From Comamonas sp. SCN 65-56 (GTDB lineage Bacteria > Pseudomonadota > Gammaproteobacteria > Burkholderiales > Burkholderiaceae_C), in NCBI RefSeq assembly GCF_001724135.1, contig NZ_MEDS01000016.1, positions 1 to 64,000 of the forward strand: DNA of 64,000 nucleotides, given 5' to 3'. The notes below the pieces were generated by a model. It did no database searches and had not been told where the DNA came from. It saw nothing but the letters and a program-made list of their open reading frames with translations. The number at the start of each line of letters is the position of its first letter. The stretch's first letter is position 1. The position numbers and the translations under genes are program-made. Positions 45,121 to 54,402 of the stretch are shown here, one piece after another.

Positions 45121-45852
45121 ATGACTTCCCAGCAATCCCGCGTTGTCGTGCAATTGCGCGACATGATCCTCAAGGGCGACTTCGAGCCCGGCGAGCGCCT
45201 GGCCGAAATCCCGCTGGCGGAACGGCTGGGTGCGTCACGTACGCCGGTGCGACTGGCACTGATGACGCTGGAGCACGAGGGGTTGATAGAGCCTTCGCCC
45301 GCGGGCGGCTACCAGATGCGGCGCTTTACCTCGCGCGAGATCGATGATGCCATCCGCCTGCGCGGCGTGATCGAGGGGTGCGCCGCCCGCCTGCTGGCCG
45401 AGGAAGGTGCGCCACGGCCGCTGCTGCGCAAACTGCGCGACTGCCTGGAAGAAGGCGACCAGATCGTCAACCGCCCCAGCATGGGGCTGGACGATTACGC
45501 GGCCTATGTCGAGATGAACAACCGTTTTCACGTGCTCATCGTTCAGGGTGGCGGCAACACCGCGATCCGGCGCACGCTGGATTTTCTCAACAGCCAACCG
45601 TTTGCCTCACCCAGCGCCATGCTGCCCATGCAATCGTCGATGCAGGAGGGTCAGCAGTGGATGCAATTGGCGCAGCGCCAGCACCATACAACCCTGCAGG
45701 CGATTGAGCGCGGGCAGGGGGCGCGTGCGCAGGCGCTGGGCGAGGAGCATGTTGAAATCGCCCGCATGAACCTGGAATACGCGATGGAGAGGCCGGAACT
45801 GGCGGCCCGGCTGCTGCCAAGCATGCGGCTGGTGACTGGCTCGGCAGGCTAG
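45121..45852 (+). CDS. GntR family (FadR/FCD subfamily) transcriptional regulator
   Basis: 243 residues. Winged helix at ~10-75 (LRDMILKGDFEPGERLAEIPLAERLGASRTPVRLALMTLEHEGLIE), then an FCD ligand-binding domain (~85-225: IDDAIRLRGVIEGCAARLLAEE, MNNRFHVLIVQGGGN, HHTTLQAIERGQGARAQALGEEHVE) with metal-binding Asp/His positions in the usual places. It is divergent from the Rieske-GS-RidA operon and is the likely substrate-responsive repressor of it. Confidence 0.92.
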   Translation: MTSQQSRVVVQLRDMILKGDFEPGERLAEIPLAERLGASRTPVRLALMTLEHEGLIEPSPAGGYQMRRFTSREIDDAIRLRGVIEGCAARLLAEEGAPRPLLRKLRDCLEEGDQIVNRPSMGLDDYAAYVEMNNRFHVLIVQGGGNTAIRRTLDFLNSQPFASPSAMLPMQSSMQEGQQWMQLAQRQHHTTLQAIERGQGARAQALGEEHVEIARMNLEYAMERPELAARLLPSMRLVTGSAG

Positions 45853-45882
45853 CGTGGCCACCAAGTCTCTAAAGAACCAATG

Positions 45883-47226
45883 CTAGTCTCCTTTGACTGC
45901 CGCAGCCCGCCAGTCCTTAACCTCAAGCCCGTTGAAAATAAGGTTCAAAACAATGGCAACTGTAGCACTCAAAAGAACACCACTATTCAAAATTGGACCA
46001 ATTGCTGGCGGCATATGAGACCAAATTTTATCGGACATTGCTGGCATCATCCCCACACCAAGTGCGACTGCAGCAATAAATGCATTATGAGGTTTTTCGA
46101 GCCATGGCACGCGACTAAGAATGCTCACCCCAGAGAGAGCGATCAGTCCAAACATTACTAGTGTCGCCCCGCCCAGTACGAATTGAGGAATCGTCGCTAC
46201 CACTGCTGCGATCTTGGGAATGAACGCAAGAACGATAAGAATTACCCCCGCAATAGCTGTGACAAAGCGGCTTCGCACGCCGGTCAATCCAACCAAGCCG
46301 ATATTTTGTGCGAACGAAGTATACGCGAATGTATTGAATACGCCACCAATTACCGCTCCGGCCGCATCTGCGCGCAGTCCTCGCAAAAATTCATCTCGAG
46401 TGAGATTGCGATTCAAGATCTCAGCCATGGAAAAAAATAAACCTATGGATTCGGTCAATGTAACGATGACAATCATTGTCATCGTTAAAACAGGAACAAG
46501 CTGAAATGTGGGTGCGCCAAAATGGAAAGGCTTGACGACACCAAAGTAGGGCGCTTCAGCCACACCGGAAAAGTCGACTAGCCCCAGTCCGAAGGCAATG
46601 GCGTAACCCACAATCAGACCTAGAAGAACAGAAATATGAGAGAAAAATCCTCTCCCATATCTCATAAATATAATAATACTCAAAATTACCGCAGCGCTGA
46701 TGCCCAAGTAAGTCAGCGAACCGAACTCCTGTGCGCCGAATCCGCCCCCCATCCATATCGTTGGTATGCCGAGCAAGCCTGCTCCGAGGCTCAATAGTGT
46801 TGTCCCGGTTACAATCGGAGGAAACAGGACCAACAATTTAACAATCCACGGCATCGCAATAAAACAAATTAATCCCCCACCAATTACAGCACCATACAAA
46901 CCCTGCAATCCATAGTCATGGCCAATGGCGATCATCGGAGCGACCCCAGCAAACGCCACACCCATCATGATCGGCAATTTTATACCGATAAAATTCCCAA
47001 TGCCCAGGCACTGAATAATAGAAACGATGCCACAACACAGCAAATCTGCATTGATCAGCAGCGCCATATCTTCTCTCGAAAGTCCAAGTGCCCCTCCAAC
47101 GATCAGCGGAATAGTAATGGCTCCCGCATACATGACCATCACATGTTGGAAGCCGAGAATACTCATTTTTCCCAGTCCAAATTTTTCATCGACCGGGTCT
47201 TGACTATGCATGGTTTCTGATTTCAT
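45883..47226 (-). CDS. NCS2 family nucleobase:cation symporter (xanthine/uracil permease type), copy 2
   Basis: 447 residues with about 12-14 transmembrane helices. Landmarks: LGFQHVMVMYAGAITIPLIVGG, NADLLCCGIVSIIQCLG, LPIMMGVAFAGVAPM, VTLTESIGLFF (the conserved Glu of NCS2), and GVFNTFAYTSFAQNIGLVGLTGVRSR (the second conserved acidic/Asn region). Start 47226 follows an aaaggaga site. Paralogous to the preceding permease gene. Codon use and base composition (AT-rich) mark it as part of a foreign block. Confidence 0.92.
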   Translation of the reverse strand: MKSETMHSQDPVDEKFGLGKMSILGFQHVMVMYAGAITIPLIVGGALGLSREDMALLINADLLCCGIVSIIQCLGIGNFIGIKLPIMMGVAFAGVAPMIAIGHDYGLQGLYGAVIGGGLICFIAMPWIVKLLVLFPPIVTGTTLLSLGAGLLGIPTIWMGGGFGAQEFGSLTYLGISAAVILSIIIFMRYGRGFFSHISVLLGLIVGYAIAFGLGLVDFSGVAEAPYFGVVKPFHFGAPTFQLVPVLTMTMIVIVTLTESIGLFFSMAEILNRNLTRDEFLRGLRADAAGAVIGGVFNTFAYTSFAQNIGLVGLTGVRSRFVTAIAGVILIVLAFIPKIAAVVATIPQFVLGGATLVMFGLIALSGVSILSRVPWLEKPHNAFIAAVALGVGMMPAMSDKIWSHMPPAIGPILNSGVLLSATVAIVLNLIFNGLEVKDWRAAAVKGD

Positions 47227-47379
47227 ATTCGTCTCCTTTTGTACTAGGTAAGGCGGCTCCATACCAGTGTGTTGCGTTCGGTGGTCTACTTATCCCAAAG
47301 GTCAGGCCAAATCTATCATATGGCGCTTGTCAAAATAGCTGTTCGCACTCGTGCCAATATATATTCAGCACGATTAATT

Positions 47380-48756
47380 TCACGCGCGCGCGGCAGTCTC
47401 GTGCAATTCTTTGCTTTGCGCCTTGGGCAAGCCATTGAGGTACAAATTCAATAGCAACGAAGTGACTGCCGCTAAAACGATGCCACTGTGCGTGAATGGC
47501 GACATCCACTCCGGCATCTGACTGAACAATTGTTTATTCACCAGTGGCATCATGCCGACAACCACGCTCACAGCAACAATGATTAAATTGTTGCGCGAGG
47601 CATCATCTGAATCCTGATAACTCACGTTCGAAAGTACTTTGATGCCGGCCGCCACAACCATGCCGAACATGACGATTCCTGCGCCACCCAGTACGGATTG
47701 AGGAATCAGAGCGAAAATCGTTGATAGTTTGGGGAAAAGCGCAAGCACCATCATAATGCAGCCAGCAACCGCACAAACCCATCGGCTCTTAATCCCAGTG
47801 ACGCCAACGAGGCCTACATTCTGTGAGTAACTCACATATGGGAATGTATTGAATATTCCGCCGATCACCGTAGCGAGCCCATCGACTCGGACTCCTCGCG
47901 TAATATCCTTTTCGCCAATCTTCTTCCCGACCATTTCGGCGACGGCCAACATCATTCCAGTTGTTTCGACCATAACAACCATCATGATGATCGATAACGC
48001 GATGATCGAGCCTAAATCGAAGGTTGGCATCCCAAAATGGAACGGCTCAACCAGTTCGAACCATGGCATATTTCTCACTGCGCCAAAATTTACTTTTCCG
48101 AGAATAACCGCTAAGACGAATCCAATTATTATGCCGAGCAATACAGCAATATTTCGAATCATTCCACGGGCATGCTTCGTTATTACCATGATGCTGAGCA
48201 ACACCACAAGGCTGATCAAAAGATTTATCGGATCTCCAGCTGTATCGCCGCGCCCCGCAACCCAGCCCACACCCACTGGGATCAAATTAATTCCAGTCAC
48301 CGCGATTACGGTGCCTGTCACCACCGGAGGGAAGAAGTGCACCATCTTTCCGACCAATGGCGCGGCAGCAATTGCAACTAGCCCAGCTGCAATGATCGCA
48401 CCAAACATTCCTGTAAGGCCGACATGCGGGGATGTCACCATGACCATCATCGGCGGAACGGCGGCAAAGGTGACGCCCATCATCATGGGCAACCTGATCC
48501 CGAATTTCCACAATCCTGCGGATTGAATCAGTGATGCCAGGCCACATACAAACAAGTCAGCACTGATCAACAGTGCAATTTGTTCGGTAGTCAGCTTTGC
48601 CGCCCCGCCGATCAAAATGGGAACGGCAATCGCCCCAGCATACATCACTAACACATGCTGCAATCCAAAAGCGAAGAGGCGCACTGGTGGCAAAATCTCG
48701 TCAACCGGTTCGCGAGCGGTCGAACGCGAATTTGGAGTGCCAACTATTGTACTCAT
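47380..48756 (-). CDS. NCS2 family nucleobase:cation symporter, copy 1
   Basis: 458 residues with the same plan: FGLQHVLVMYAGAIAVPILIGG, ISADLFVCGLASLIQSAG, LPMMMGVTFAAVPPM, MVVMVETTGMMLAVAEM, and GGIFNTFPYVSYSQNVGLVGVTGIKSRW. The two tandem permeases probably bring in structurally related purine- or pyrimidine-like rings (or substrate and product). Nothing in the sequence fixes the substrate. AT-rich block. Confidence 0.92.
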   Translation of the reverse strand: MSTIVGTPNSRSTAREPVDEILPPVRLFAFGLQHVLVMYAGAIAVPILIGGAAKLTTEQIALLISADLFVCGLASLIQSAGLWKFGIRLPMMMGVTFAAVPPMMVMVTSPHVGLTGMFGAIIAAGLVAIAAAPLVGKMVHFFPPVVTGTVIAVTGINLIPVGVGWVAGRGDTAGDPINLLISLVVLLSIMVITKHARGMIRNIAVLLGIIIGFVLAVILGKVNFGAVRNMPWFELVEPFHFGMPTFDLGSIIALSIIMMVVMVETTGMMLAVAEMVGKKIGEKDITRGVRVDGLATVIGGIFNTFPYVSYSQNVGLVGVTGIKSRWVCAVAGCIMMVLALFPKLSTIFALIPQSVLGGAGIVMFGMVVAAGIKVLSNVSYQDSDDASRNNLIIVAVSVVVGMMPLVNKQLFSQMPEWMSPFTHSGIVLAAVTSLLLNLYLNGLPKAQSKELHETAARA

Positions 48757-48804
48757 CGTGTCTCCCGAATAATTAAATTTCAACTAATAAATATGAAAAA
48801 ATGA

Positions 48805-49872
48805 CTATTTCATTCGCGATTGTCGGTCAAGATGTTCAATATCTCTGTACTCCTTTGCATCAAGTTGATTGCAGATCTGTGCGTATGTTGTCCGAATAAA
48901 TTTCGCGACTGCCACACTTGACTCAAATGTGTTGTACTGAACACCAAGGCCATAATCAGGCAAATTTATGTAATCAACAGTCATCAATTCGAGTGGACTG
49001 TCTTCGGTGGAAAGGTGGTGGCGCAAGGTCTTGCGTACAACTTCCTTAGTCGGCTCGAGGAGGTATTCGTGCCATTCGTCGTACCACTCACCCGGCCGCG
49101 GCCGCAAAAATGGATATTGAACACCGCGCCCCGGTGTACCATCGTCGTTGAATGCCCACTGGTTGCAAGGACCATTGGGTACCGCCGGGCGGTTCTGCTG
49201 CCACCAAACCATATTCATGCCTAACCACTCATCAGCCAAGTTCCCTTTTTCGAATGGATCCAGAACCAATGCACCGTTACGTACATCCTCATCGATATCA
49301 AAAATTTTTTGCTCTTTAGGATTGCCGATCTTAAATATGCAGTGGCTGTAGTCCATTACGAAGTTGAATGGAACTCCCTGATCACGTATTCGACGCGCCA
49401 CAGGGGAGACTCGACGGAAATCTTCCGACCACATCAAAATATGAACTTCGAACCCGATCCCCACGCCGTACTTTTGTCCAAGCTCATAAGAGCGGAGATA
49501 TAAATCCACCAACTCTTGGTCGGTGACTACATGTCCATCTAAGTGATGGGCAAGAATCATCATATTGTGGTATCGCACACCGGCGGAGGCACAATTTTTC
49601 AGGTGACCTTGTAGTACACCCAATGGATCGGCACCAATTTTGTATGTCCAGGCGGACCCCAAAACCGGAAAAGAATATTTTTGGACTGCTTCAATATATT
49701 CTTCTAGTCTCTCTGTGAGCGGTAGTCGGTCGAAAAAATCAAATACCCCAGACTCAACAACCATATGAAACTGAAGATCAACTGACAGTTCGTTCAAAGA
49801 AACTGGTGATTGGATGCTTGAATTTTGCACCCCGCGGCCAGCACACCCAAGAAGGATTGGTTTATGTTTCAT
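48805..49872 (-). CDS. Sugar-phosphate-isomerase-like TIM-barrel protein
   Basis: 355 residues. The fold is of the xylose-isomerase/AP-endonuclease-2 type: DLQFHMVVESGVFDFFD, AHHLDGHVV, GIGFEVHILMWSEDF (metal Glu-x-His), NFVMDYSHCIFKIGN (Asp-x-x-His) and RPRPGEWYDEWHEYL. Metal-ligand-like residues are present. Reaction unknown; in catabolic clusters such proteins often isomerise or hydrolyse late intermediates. AT-rich block. Confidence 0.7.
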   Translation of the reverse strand: MKHKPILLGCAGRGVQNSSIQSPVSLNELSVDLQFHMVVESGVFDFFDRLPLTERLEEYIEAVQKYSFPVLGSAWTYKIGADPLGVLQGHLKNCASAGVRYHNMMILAHHLDGHVVTDQELVDLYLRSYELGQKYGVGIGFEVHILMWSEDFRRVSPVARRIRDQGVPFNFVMDYSHCIFKIGNPKEQKIFDIDEDVRNGALVLDPFEKGNLADEWLGMNMVWWQQNRPAVPNGPCNQWAFNDDGTPGRGVQYPFLRPRPGEWYDEWHEYLLEPTKEVVRKTLRHHLSTEDSPLELMTVDYINLPDYGLGVQYNTFESSVAVAKFIRTTYAQICNQLDAKEYRDIEHLDRQSRMK

Positions 49873-50007
49873 ATATTTTCACAAAATTATGTGTGCTAAT
49901 TCATAATTATCTCAAGTGCGCAACAAGAGAGTTCTTAGGAGTATAATATCTTATTTTTTCGTTAAAATATGTTTAATACTTTCGCGCTTTTTGAATCAAC
50001 AAATCCG

Positions 50008-51390
50008 TTACATTAACAGACCTTGCAGGTCTGCCCTCCTAACCATAGCCTTGGAAGCATTGATTGCATCCTGCATGATTTGTGTTTCATCAACCTTGGT
50101 CGAGCGGCCATTTTTTATGACTACCTCGCCATCGATGATTACATCTCTGATATCATTTGATTCTGTAAACATTACGACATCCGTAATTATATTTTGTGTG
50201 GGATGATGGTGGTATTTATTTAAATCAATTACCAAAAAATCAGCCTGTGAGCCAATTTCCAATTTACCAATATTTTGGCGTAAGGTTTTCGAGCCCGATA
50301 TGGTTCCCATCTCGAATACCAGAAGCGAATTTGTGCACGATGGATCTAGCTCTCTAAGTCGCTGCATCAAGAGTGCATTTTTCATCGCTTCGAAAATGCT
50401 TTTTCCGCCGACGGCTGTGCCGTCGGTGCCGAGTGCAATATTAACTCCAGCGCCACGAAGTGGCTGGAGTTTTACGATTCCGGAGCCGAGATATTGATTG
50501 CTCACAGGGCAGTGCACTATCGATGCACCGCTCTCCCCAATATTTCCAATTTCTTCATCATCGAGCCATATGCCGTGTGCTAATGAAGTCCGATCAGAAA
50601 GCATGCCATTTTTATACAACCAATTCACTGGCCTCAGTCCATGGAGACGTTGAAAAATATCAACTTCAAATTTTGATTCGCTGCAATGTGCCTGCCACCC
50701 AACGTCGTAACGGACCGACAGGTCATGACATGCGGCGATAAGCTCGGGATCGACGTAGACGATATTTTCCGGCATCGGCCAAACCTGAACTCTAGAATGC
50801 TTAGCCCGAGCATTGATGCAGGCTGCTGTTTCGTCGATTTCGTCTCTCTTCGATCTGAAGAACAAGCGTGGGTCGCACCCCATTGCCCGTCCGCCTTCCA
50901 CCATTTGGCCAAACACTCCCCGGGCGATCACGCCGCGCATCCCGACACTTTCGACAGCATCACAGACCGCTTGGATTGTTTCGAAATCTGTCGGGGCGTA
51001 ATGGTTGTCGATCAGTGCTGTGGTGCCGCACTTCATGCTATGAAGTGCGGCATACTTCGCAATTGCGACGGCGTCTGCGCGTGTCATCTGTGCTGCCAGA
51101 GGCAACATGAAACGCTCCAGCCACGGAAGAAGGGTAAGGCCATCTCCGAGGGTTCGCCCTATGGTTTGGAACAAATGCGTATGCGCATCGACCAGTCCCG
51201 GCGCTACTGCGCAACCAGAGCAATCAAGTGCTACATTCACATTGGGATAACGCTCTTCCATCTCTTTGACAGAGCCAAGATCGTGAATAATATTGTTTTT
51301 AACTAACAATGCCCCCTTACCCTCGGGGGTAGTTCGGAAAGGGTCGAGAATCGTCGAAAAACCGGTGAATAATTTATATTCCGAATTCAT
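50008..51390 (-). CDS. Amidohydrolase family metal-dependent deaminase (AtzA / 8-oxoguanine-deaminase-like)
   Basis: 460 residues. Metal ligands DAHTHLFQT (HxH), a QAHCSES His, a LAHGIWLDDEEI His and GTDGTAVGGK with the Asp; the last is the typical subtype III amidohydrolase arrangement for deaminases and dechlorinases of N-heterocycles. Closest in pattern to 8-oxoguanine deaminases, SAH deaminases and triazine hydrolases. ATG 51390 is the homology start; a 337-base AT-rich region upstream probably holds its promoter. With two NCS2 permeases downstream it implies deamination of an imported ring. Confidence 0.88.
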   Translation of the reverse strand: MNSEYKLFTGFSTILDPFRTTPEGKGALLVKNNIIHDLGSVKEMEERYPNVNVALDCSGCAVAPGLVDAHTHLFQTIGRTLGDGLTLLPWLERFMLPLAAQMTRADAVAIAKYAALHSMKCGTTALIDNHYAPTDFETIQAVCDAVESVGMRGVIARGVFGQMVEGGRAMGCDPRLFFRSKRDEIDETAACINARAKHSRVQVWPMPENIVYVDPELIAACHDLSVRYDVGWQAHCSESKFEVDIFQRLHGLRPVNWLYKNGMLSDRTSLAHGIWLDDEEIGNIGESGASIVHCPVSNQYLGSGIVKLQPLRGAGVNIALGTDGTAVGGKSIFEAMKNALLMQRLRELDPSCTNSLLVFEMGTISGSKTLRQNIGKLEIGSQADFLVIDLNKYHHHPTQNIITDVVMFTESNDIRDVIIDGEVVIKNGRSTKVDETQIMQDAINASKAMVRRADLQGLLM

Positions 51391-51727
51391 GATTGCCTTG
51401 GCGTAATTATGAAAACAAATGTTTGAAAATTGTTTTGGTAGATCGGCCCAATCAGCTTCAAATATTATTAACACGAAGGAGTATCTGCATATAAGATGAT
51501 GCCTCTCATATTTGCACGCTATTGATAATCAATTTAATATGCATTAATATATGCAATGTCTGTTTTTTCTTATAAATCTCGTTCTAATTATCACTCAAAC
51601 AACGTGAGTCAGGGTAGTGCCATCGGATTAGTTGTCGATTGCGAATATTTATATAATAAGCCCTATCGCCGCGTTGTTTGTGGATTGCGCATGGCGAATG
51701 GATTTAATCTATAGAGCATCTCGAAAC
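51391..51727. promoter_or_regulatory. AT-rich promoter region between the amidohydrolase and hydrolase genes
   Basis: 337 bases with no credible ORF, very AT-rich. It holds an inverted tgcat-N6-atgca motif near 51541-51556 (gcattaatatatgcaat); its atgcaat half resembles half of the GntR palindrome at 44960. It splits the block into two transcription units: SDR-Rieske-hydrolase and amidohydrolase-TIM-NCS2-NCS2. No -35/-10 pair stands out clearly. Confidence 0.4.
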
Positions 51728-52564
51728 TCACAGGCGAGTCTGAGATTCGTGGATGAATCGTCTTATTTCATCTGATGTGGATTCCGGTTGCTCGAGAGGT
51801 ACAAGATGACCACTGTTTTTTATTTTTACGTACTTGGAATGCTGTAGTCTTTCCGACATTCGGCGGCATACGTTTTCGCGTACAAAACTCCGATCACCAT
51901 TGAGTATGATGGTTGGTTGATTGATCTTACCAAGCTGTGCCCAGACGTCGTCCTTCCTGAAGGGCCAACATTTAAGAAAAAACGGATCATGCCTGCGGTG
52001 ATATGTGCCATCCATGGCTTGGGCGACCGTCTCTTGCGAAAAAAGTGTCAAATCTTCATGCGGTGCATCAGGATTTGCCTTTCGCTCCCAAGTCTCAACG
52101 TCATCAATCGATTGGAATGTATAAGGCCGTGGGTGGACGTCGAATTCACCGATTTCGAATGATGGTTCAACGTCCACGATAACAAGGCCTTTGATCATTT
52201 CAAGGCCAGCAGCCAAAGCCCGAACGGCTGCAAGTGCACCCCAGGATGATCCCACAAGGGTGAGGTTGCGCCGTTCGTCAACGCTCAAGGAGTTGCACAC
52301 AGAAAGCAGATCAGCCACATAGAACTCGGTGTCATATTCGTGTGCAGTACTCCACGCACTTCTGCCGTGTCCTCGGTAGTCAAACGCGATCACACGGTGA
52401 TCGATATGTAGGTTCCTGGCCACACCATACCAAAGTGCAGTGCATCCAGTTACTCCATGCAATGCAAGGAGTGCTGGTCCTTGCGTGCCCCAGCGACGTA
52501 CATGTAGCTCTCCAGCTGTTCCTGGAATGAATATCGACGTTCCGTTGCGGCTGTCAGTGATCAT
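51728..52564 (-). CDS. Alpha/beta hydrolase
   Basis: 278 residues. HG oxyanion region LLALHGVTG, nucleophile elbow VGSSWGALAA, acid residue near LNGDRSF, and His in NSGHLVPLEQP. It is of the general C-C or ester hydrolase type often found after oxygenases. Its start overlaps the upstream Rieske gene by 11 bases, so the two are translationally coupled. AT-rich block. Confidence 0.85.
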   Translation of the reverse strand: MITDSRNGTSIFIPGTAGELHVRRWGTQGPALLALHGVTGCTALWYGVARNLHIDHRVIAFDYRGHGRSAWSTAHEYDTEFYVADLLSVCNSLSVDERRNLTLVGSSWGALAAVRALAAGLEMIKGLVIVDVEPSFEIGEFDVHPRPYTFQSIDDVETWERKANPDAPHEDLTLFSQETVAQAMDGTYHRRHDPFFLKCWPFRKDDVWAQLGKINQPTIILNGDRSFVRENVCRRMSERLQHSKYVKIKNSGHLVPLEQPESTSDEIRRFIHESQTRL

Positions 52565-53630
52565 TTTCAAATTCTCGCGTCAATTCATGCAGCCAACGAC
52601 GGTATTCGATGGTTACGGCGTCAGCGTGAGCCAATGGGAGCTCCTGTCTTGCGAGTTCACCTGAGAAATAAATTTGAATTGGTCGCTGTGATTCGATGAT
52701 TGGCTTGTCCTGCGCCAAGACATGTTTTTCATAATCCATGAAAAATTTGTCATGAATTTCATCCATACCAAAATCTCTTGCTTGAAACCAGAAGGATCGT
52801 GCTTGAGTTGCAGATATGGGGGAAACCGACATAAGCAAAACATACCTAGCACCGCGCGGGAAATCCCGCTTCAGATGAACAGTATGCGGCATGGTCACAT
52901 GGTATGTGTTCACAGCCTCAATCAATTCCATATCTTCGATCCCCATCAACTTCTTTTTTGCTGGGGTACTGGGCTCAGGAATCCCGCTTCGATCAAAACG
53001 AAGAACGCCACCTTCTCTCCAAATTTTCACGGCCTCCACTCGTGCATGATCTGGCGTGCCAATAGAGTCCGGGTGTACAAAGGCGAAATGAGCGAAATCA
53101 ACGAAATTTTCCAGTCTGCGCGGCGTACTTGTGGCCCAGTCATATGCCTCGCCTTGAAGCACTTTGTAATCTGGATCAGAAAATTCTGGAAAATCTGGCA
53201 CCGGATATTTCGGATTCTCTGCTATGCAAACCCAGATCAACCCAGTCGATTCTTTTGCATGATACTTTTTAAGCGTGCGCTTGATCGATGCCACAAATTC
53301 TTCACGGGCTGGAATCTTAACAATTTTGCCACTAACATCATATTCCCAGCCGTGATAATGACATTGAATCGTCTGTGCGTCGGTTATCGTGCCGAGTGAT
53401 AGCGCGGCACCTTTGTGACAACATCTGTCTTCAAATGCGACGACTTCCGCCCCAATTCTCGAAACGCATATATTCTGGTTGAACAATGTAATCTGCTTTG
53501 GCTCATCGCGAAGCTCATTAGCATAGCAAACCGGGTGCCAAAAATTTTTCAACGCTAGATACGTAGGATTTTTCTCTGGATCTTCAGATTGCAGAGAGTA
53601 ACTCGAATGTGTGGATTCGGATGCGGACAT
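52554..53630 (-). CDS. Rieske non-heme iron oxygenase, alpha subunit (VanA/PDR-partner type), second copy
   Basis: 358 residues. Rieske ligands CCHKGAAL and CHYHGW; mononuclear iron DFAHFAFVH (D-x2-H-x4-H). Shorter than the 440-residue oxygenase at 43607 and not a close paralogue; it fits the vanillate-demethylase / heterocycle-hydroxylase branch. A ggaggtc site precedes ATG 53630. It needs a reductase; the PDR-type gene at 54959, divergent and 1.3 kb away, is the only candidate seen. AT-rich block. Confidence 0.9.
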   Translation of the reverse strand: MSASESTHSSYSLQSEDPEKNPTYLALKNFWHPVCYANELRDEPKQITLFNQNICVSRIGAEVVAFEDRCCHKGAALSLGTITDAQTIQCHYHGWEYDVSGKIVKIPAREEFVASIKRTLKKYHAKESTGLIWVCIAENPKYPVPDFPEFSDPDYKVLQGEAYDWATSTPRRLENFVDFAHFAFVHPDSIGTPDHARVEAVKIWREGGVLRFDRSGIPEPSTPAKKKLMGIEDMELIEAVNTYHVTMPHTVHLKRDFPRGARYVLLMSVSPISATQARSFWFQARDFGMDEIHDKFFMDYEKHVLAQDKPIIESQRPIQIYFSGELARQELPLAHADAVTIEYRRWLHELTREFENDH

Positions 53631-53658
53631 GATTGACCTCCTGAATGATATCTCAATG

Positions 53659-54402
53659 TCAGTTGAACAGTGCGCCACCGTTTACAAGTAGGCTTTGTCC
53701 AGTAATGAAAGAAGAATGCTTGCTAAGCAAGAAAGCAGCGGCTCCGACCATGTCTTCCGGCAATTGCGTGCGCGCAATGCATCGTTCGGATACGGTTCTT
53801 TGGTTCGGGCCTTCGCCCTGTTGGTTGATAATATCTTGATCTGGAATCAGATCCGGGCATAAGGTATTCACGGTAATTCCGTATTTTCCCACTTCACGGG
53901 CGAGAGATCTGGATAAGCCAACAATCGCCATTTTCGAGGATGTATAGTGCAAGAAATTTGGAATGCCTTTGTACGGAGTGTTTGAGGAAATATTTACTAT
54001 GCTACCGTTTCCTTGTTTTTTCATTGCAGGAAAGACGGATTTGCAACATTGCCATAATCCTCGTACGTTGATTCGATAACAGAGATCCCACTCCTCTGGT
54101 GGAATGTCCATGAAGCTGCCGAAGGTGGCGCCTTTGAAAAATCCTGCGTTGTTGATCAAGCCGTCGATTTTTCCATATTTTTCCAATGCAAGCTCGGCCA
54201 TGCTATCCGTTGCTTTTTGGTTCGAGATATCGACCATTGCGAATGCAATGTTCGGATTACCTTTGTGGCGAGAGCGCAATTCTGCTTGGTCGCCTATGTC
54301 GGCAGCAATAATTTTTGCGCCAAGATCCAGAAACCCGTCGCAATATGCTCTGCCAATATTTCCACCGGATCCTGTGATGATCACAACTCTGTCTTTCAAC
54401 AT
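53659..54402 (-). CDS. Classical SDR family oxidoreductase
   Basis: 247 residues with the complete SDR signature: ITGSGGNIGRAYC (cofactor), NNAGF, NISSN (Ser), HYTSSKMAI (YxxxK) and a normal GGALF C-terminus. The acidic residue in AADIGD after strand 2 favours NAD+. Start 54402 follows aggag. First gene of the SDR-Rieske-hydrolase unit. Perhaps it oxidises the dihydrodiol or hydroxyl product of the Rieske enzyme. AT-rich block. Confidence 0.93.
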   Translation of the reverse strand: MLKDRVVIITGSGGNIGRAYCDGFLDLGAKIIAADIGDQAELRSRHKGNPNIAFAMVDISNQKATDSMAELALEKYGKIDGLINNAGFFKGATFGSFMDIPPEEWDLCYRINVRGLWQCCKSVFPAMKKQGNGSIVNISSNTPYKGIPNFLHYTSSKMAIVGLSRSLAREVGKYGITVNTLCPDLIPDQDIINQQGEGPNQRTVSERCIARTQLPEDMVGAAAFLLSKHSSFITGQSLLVNGGALFN

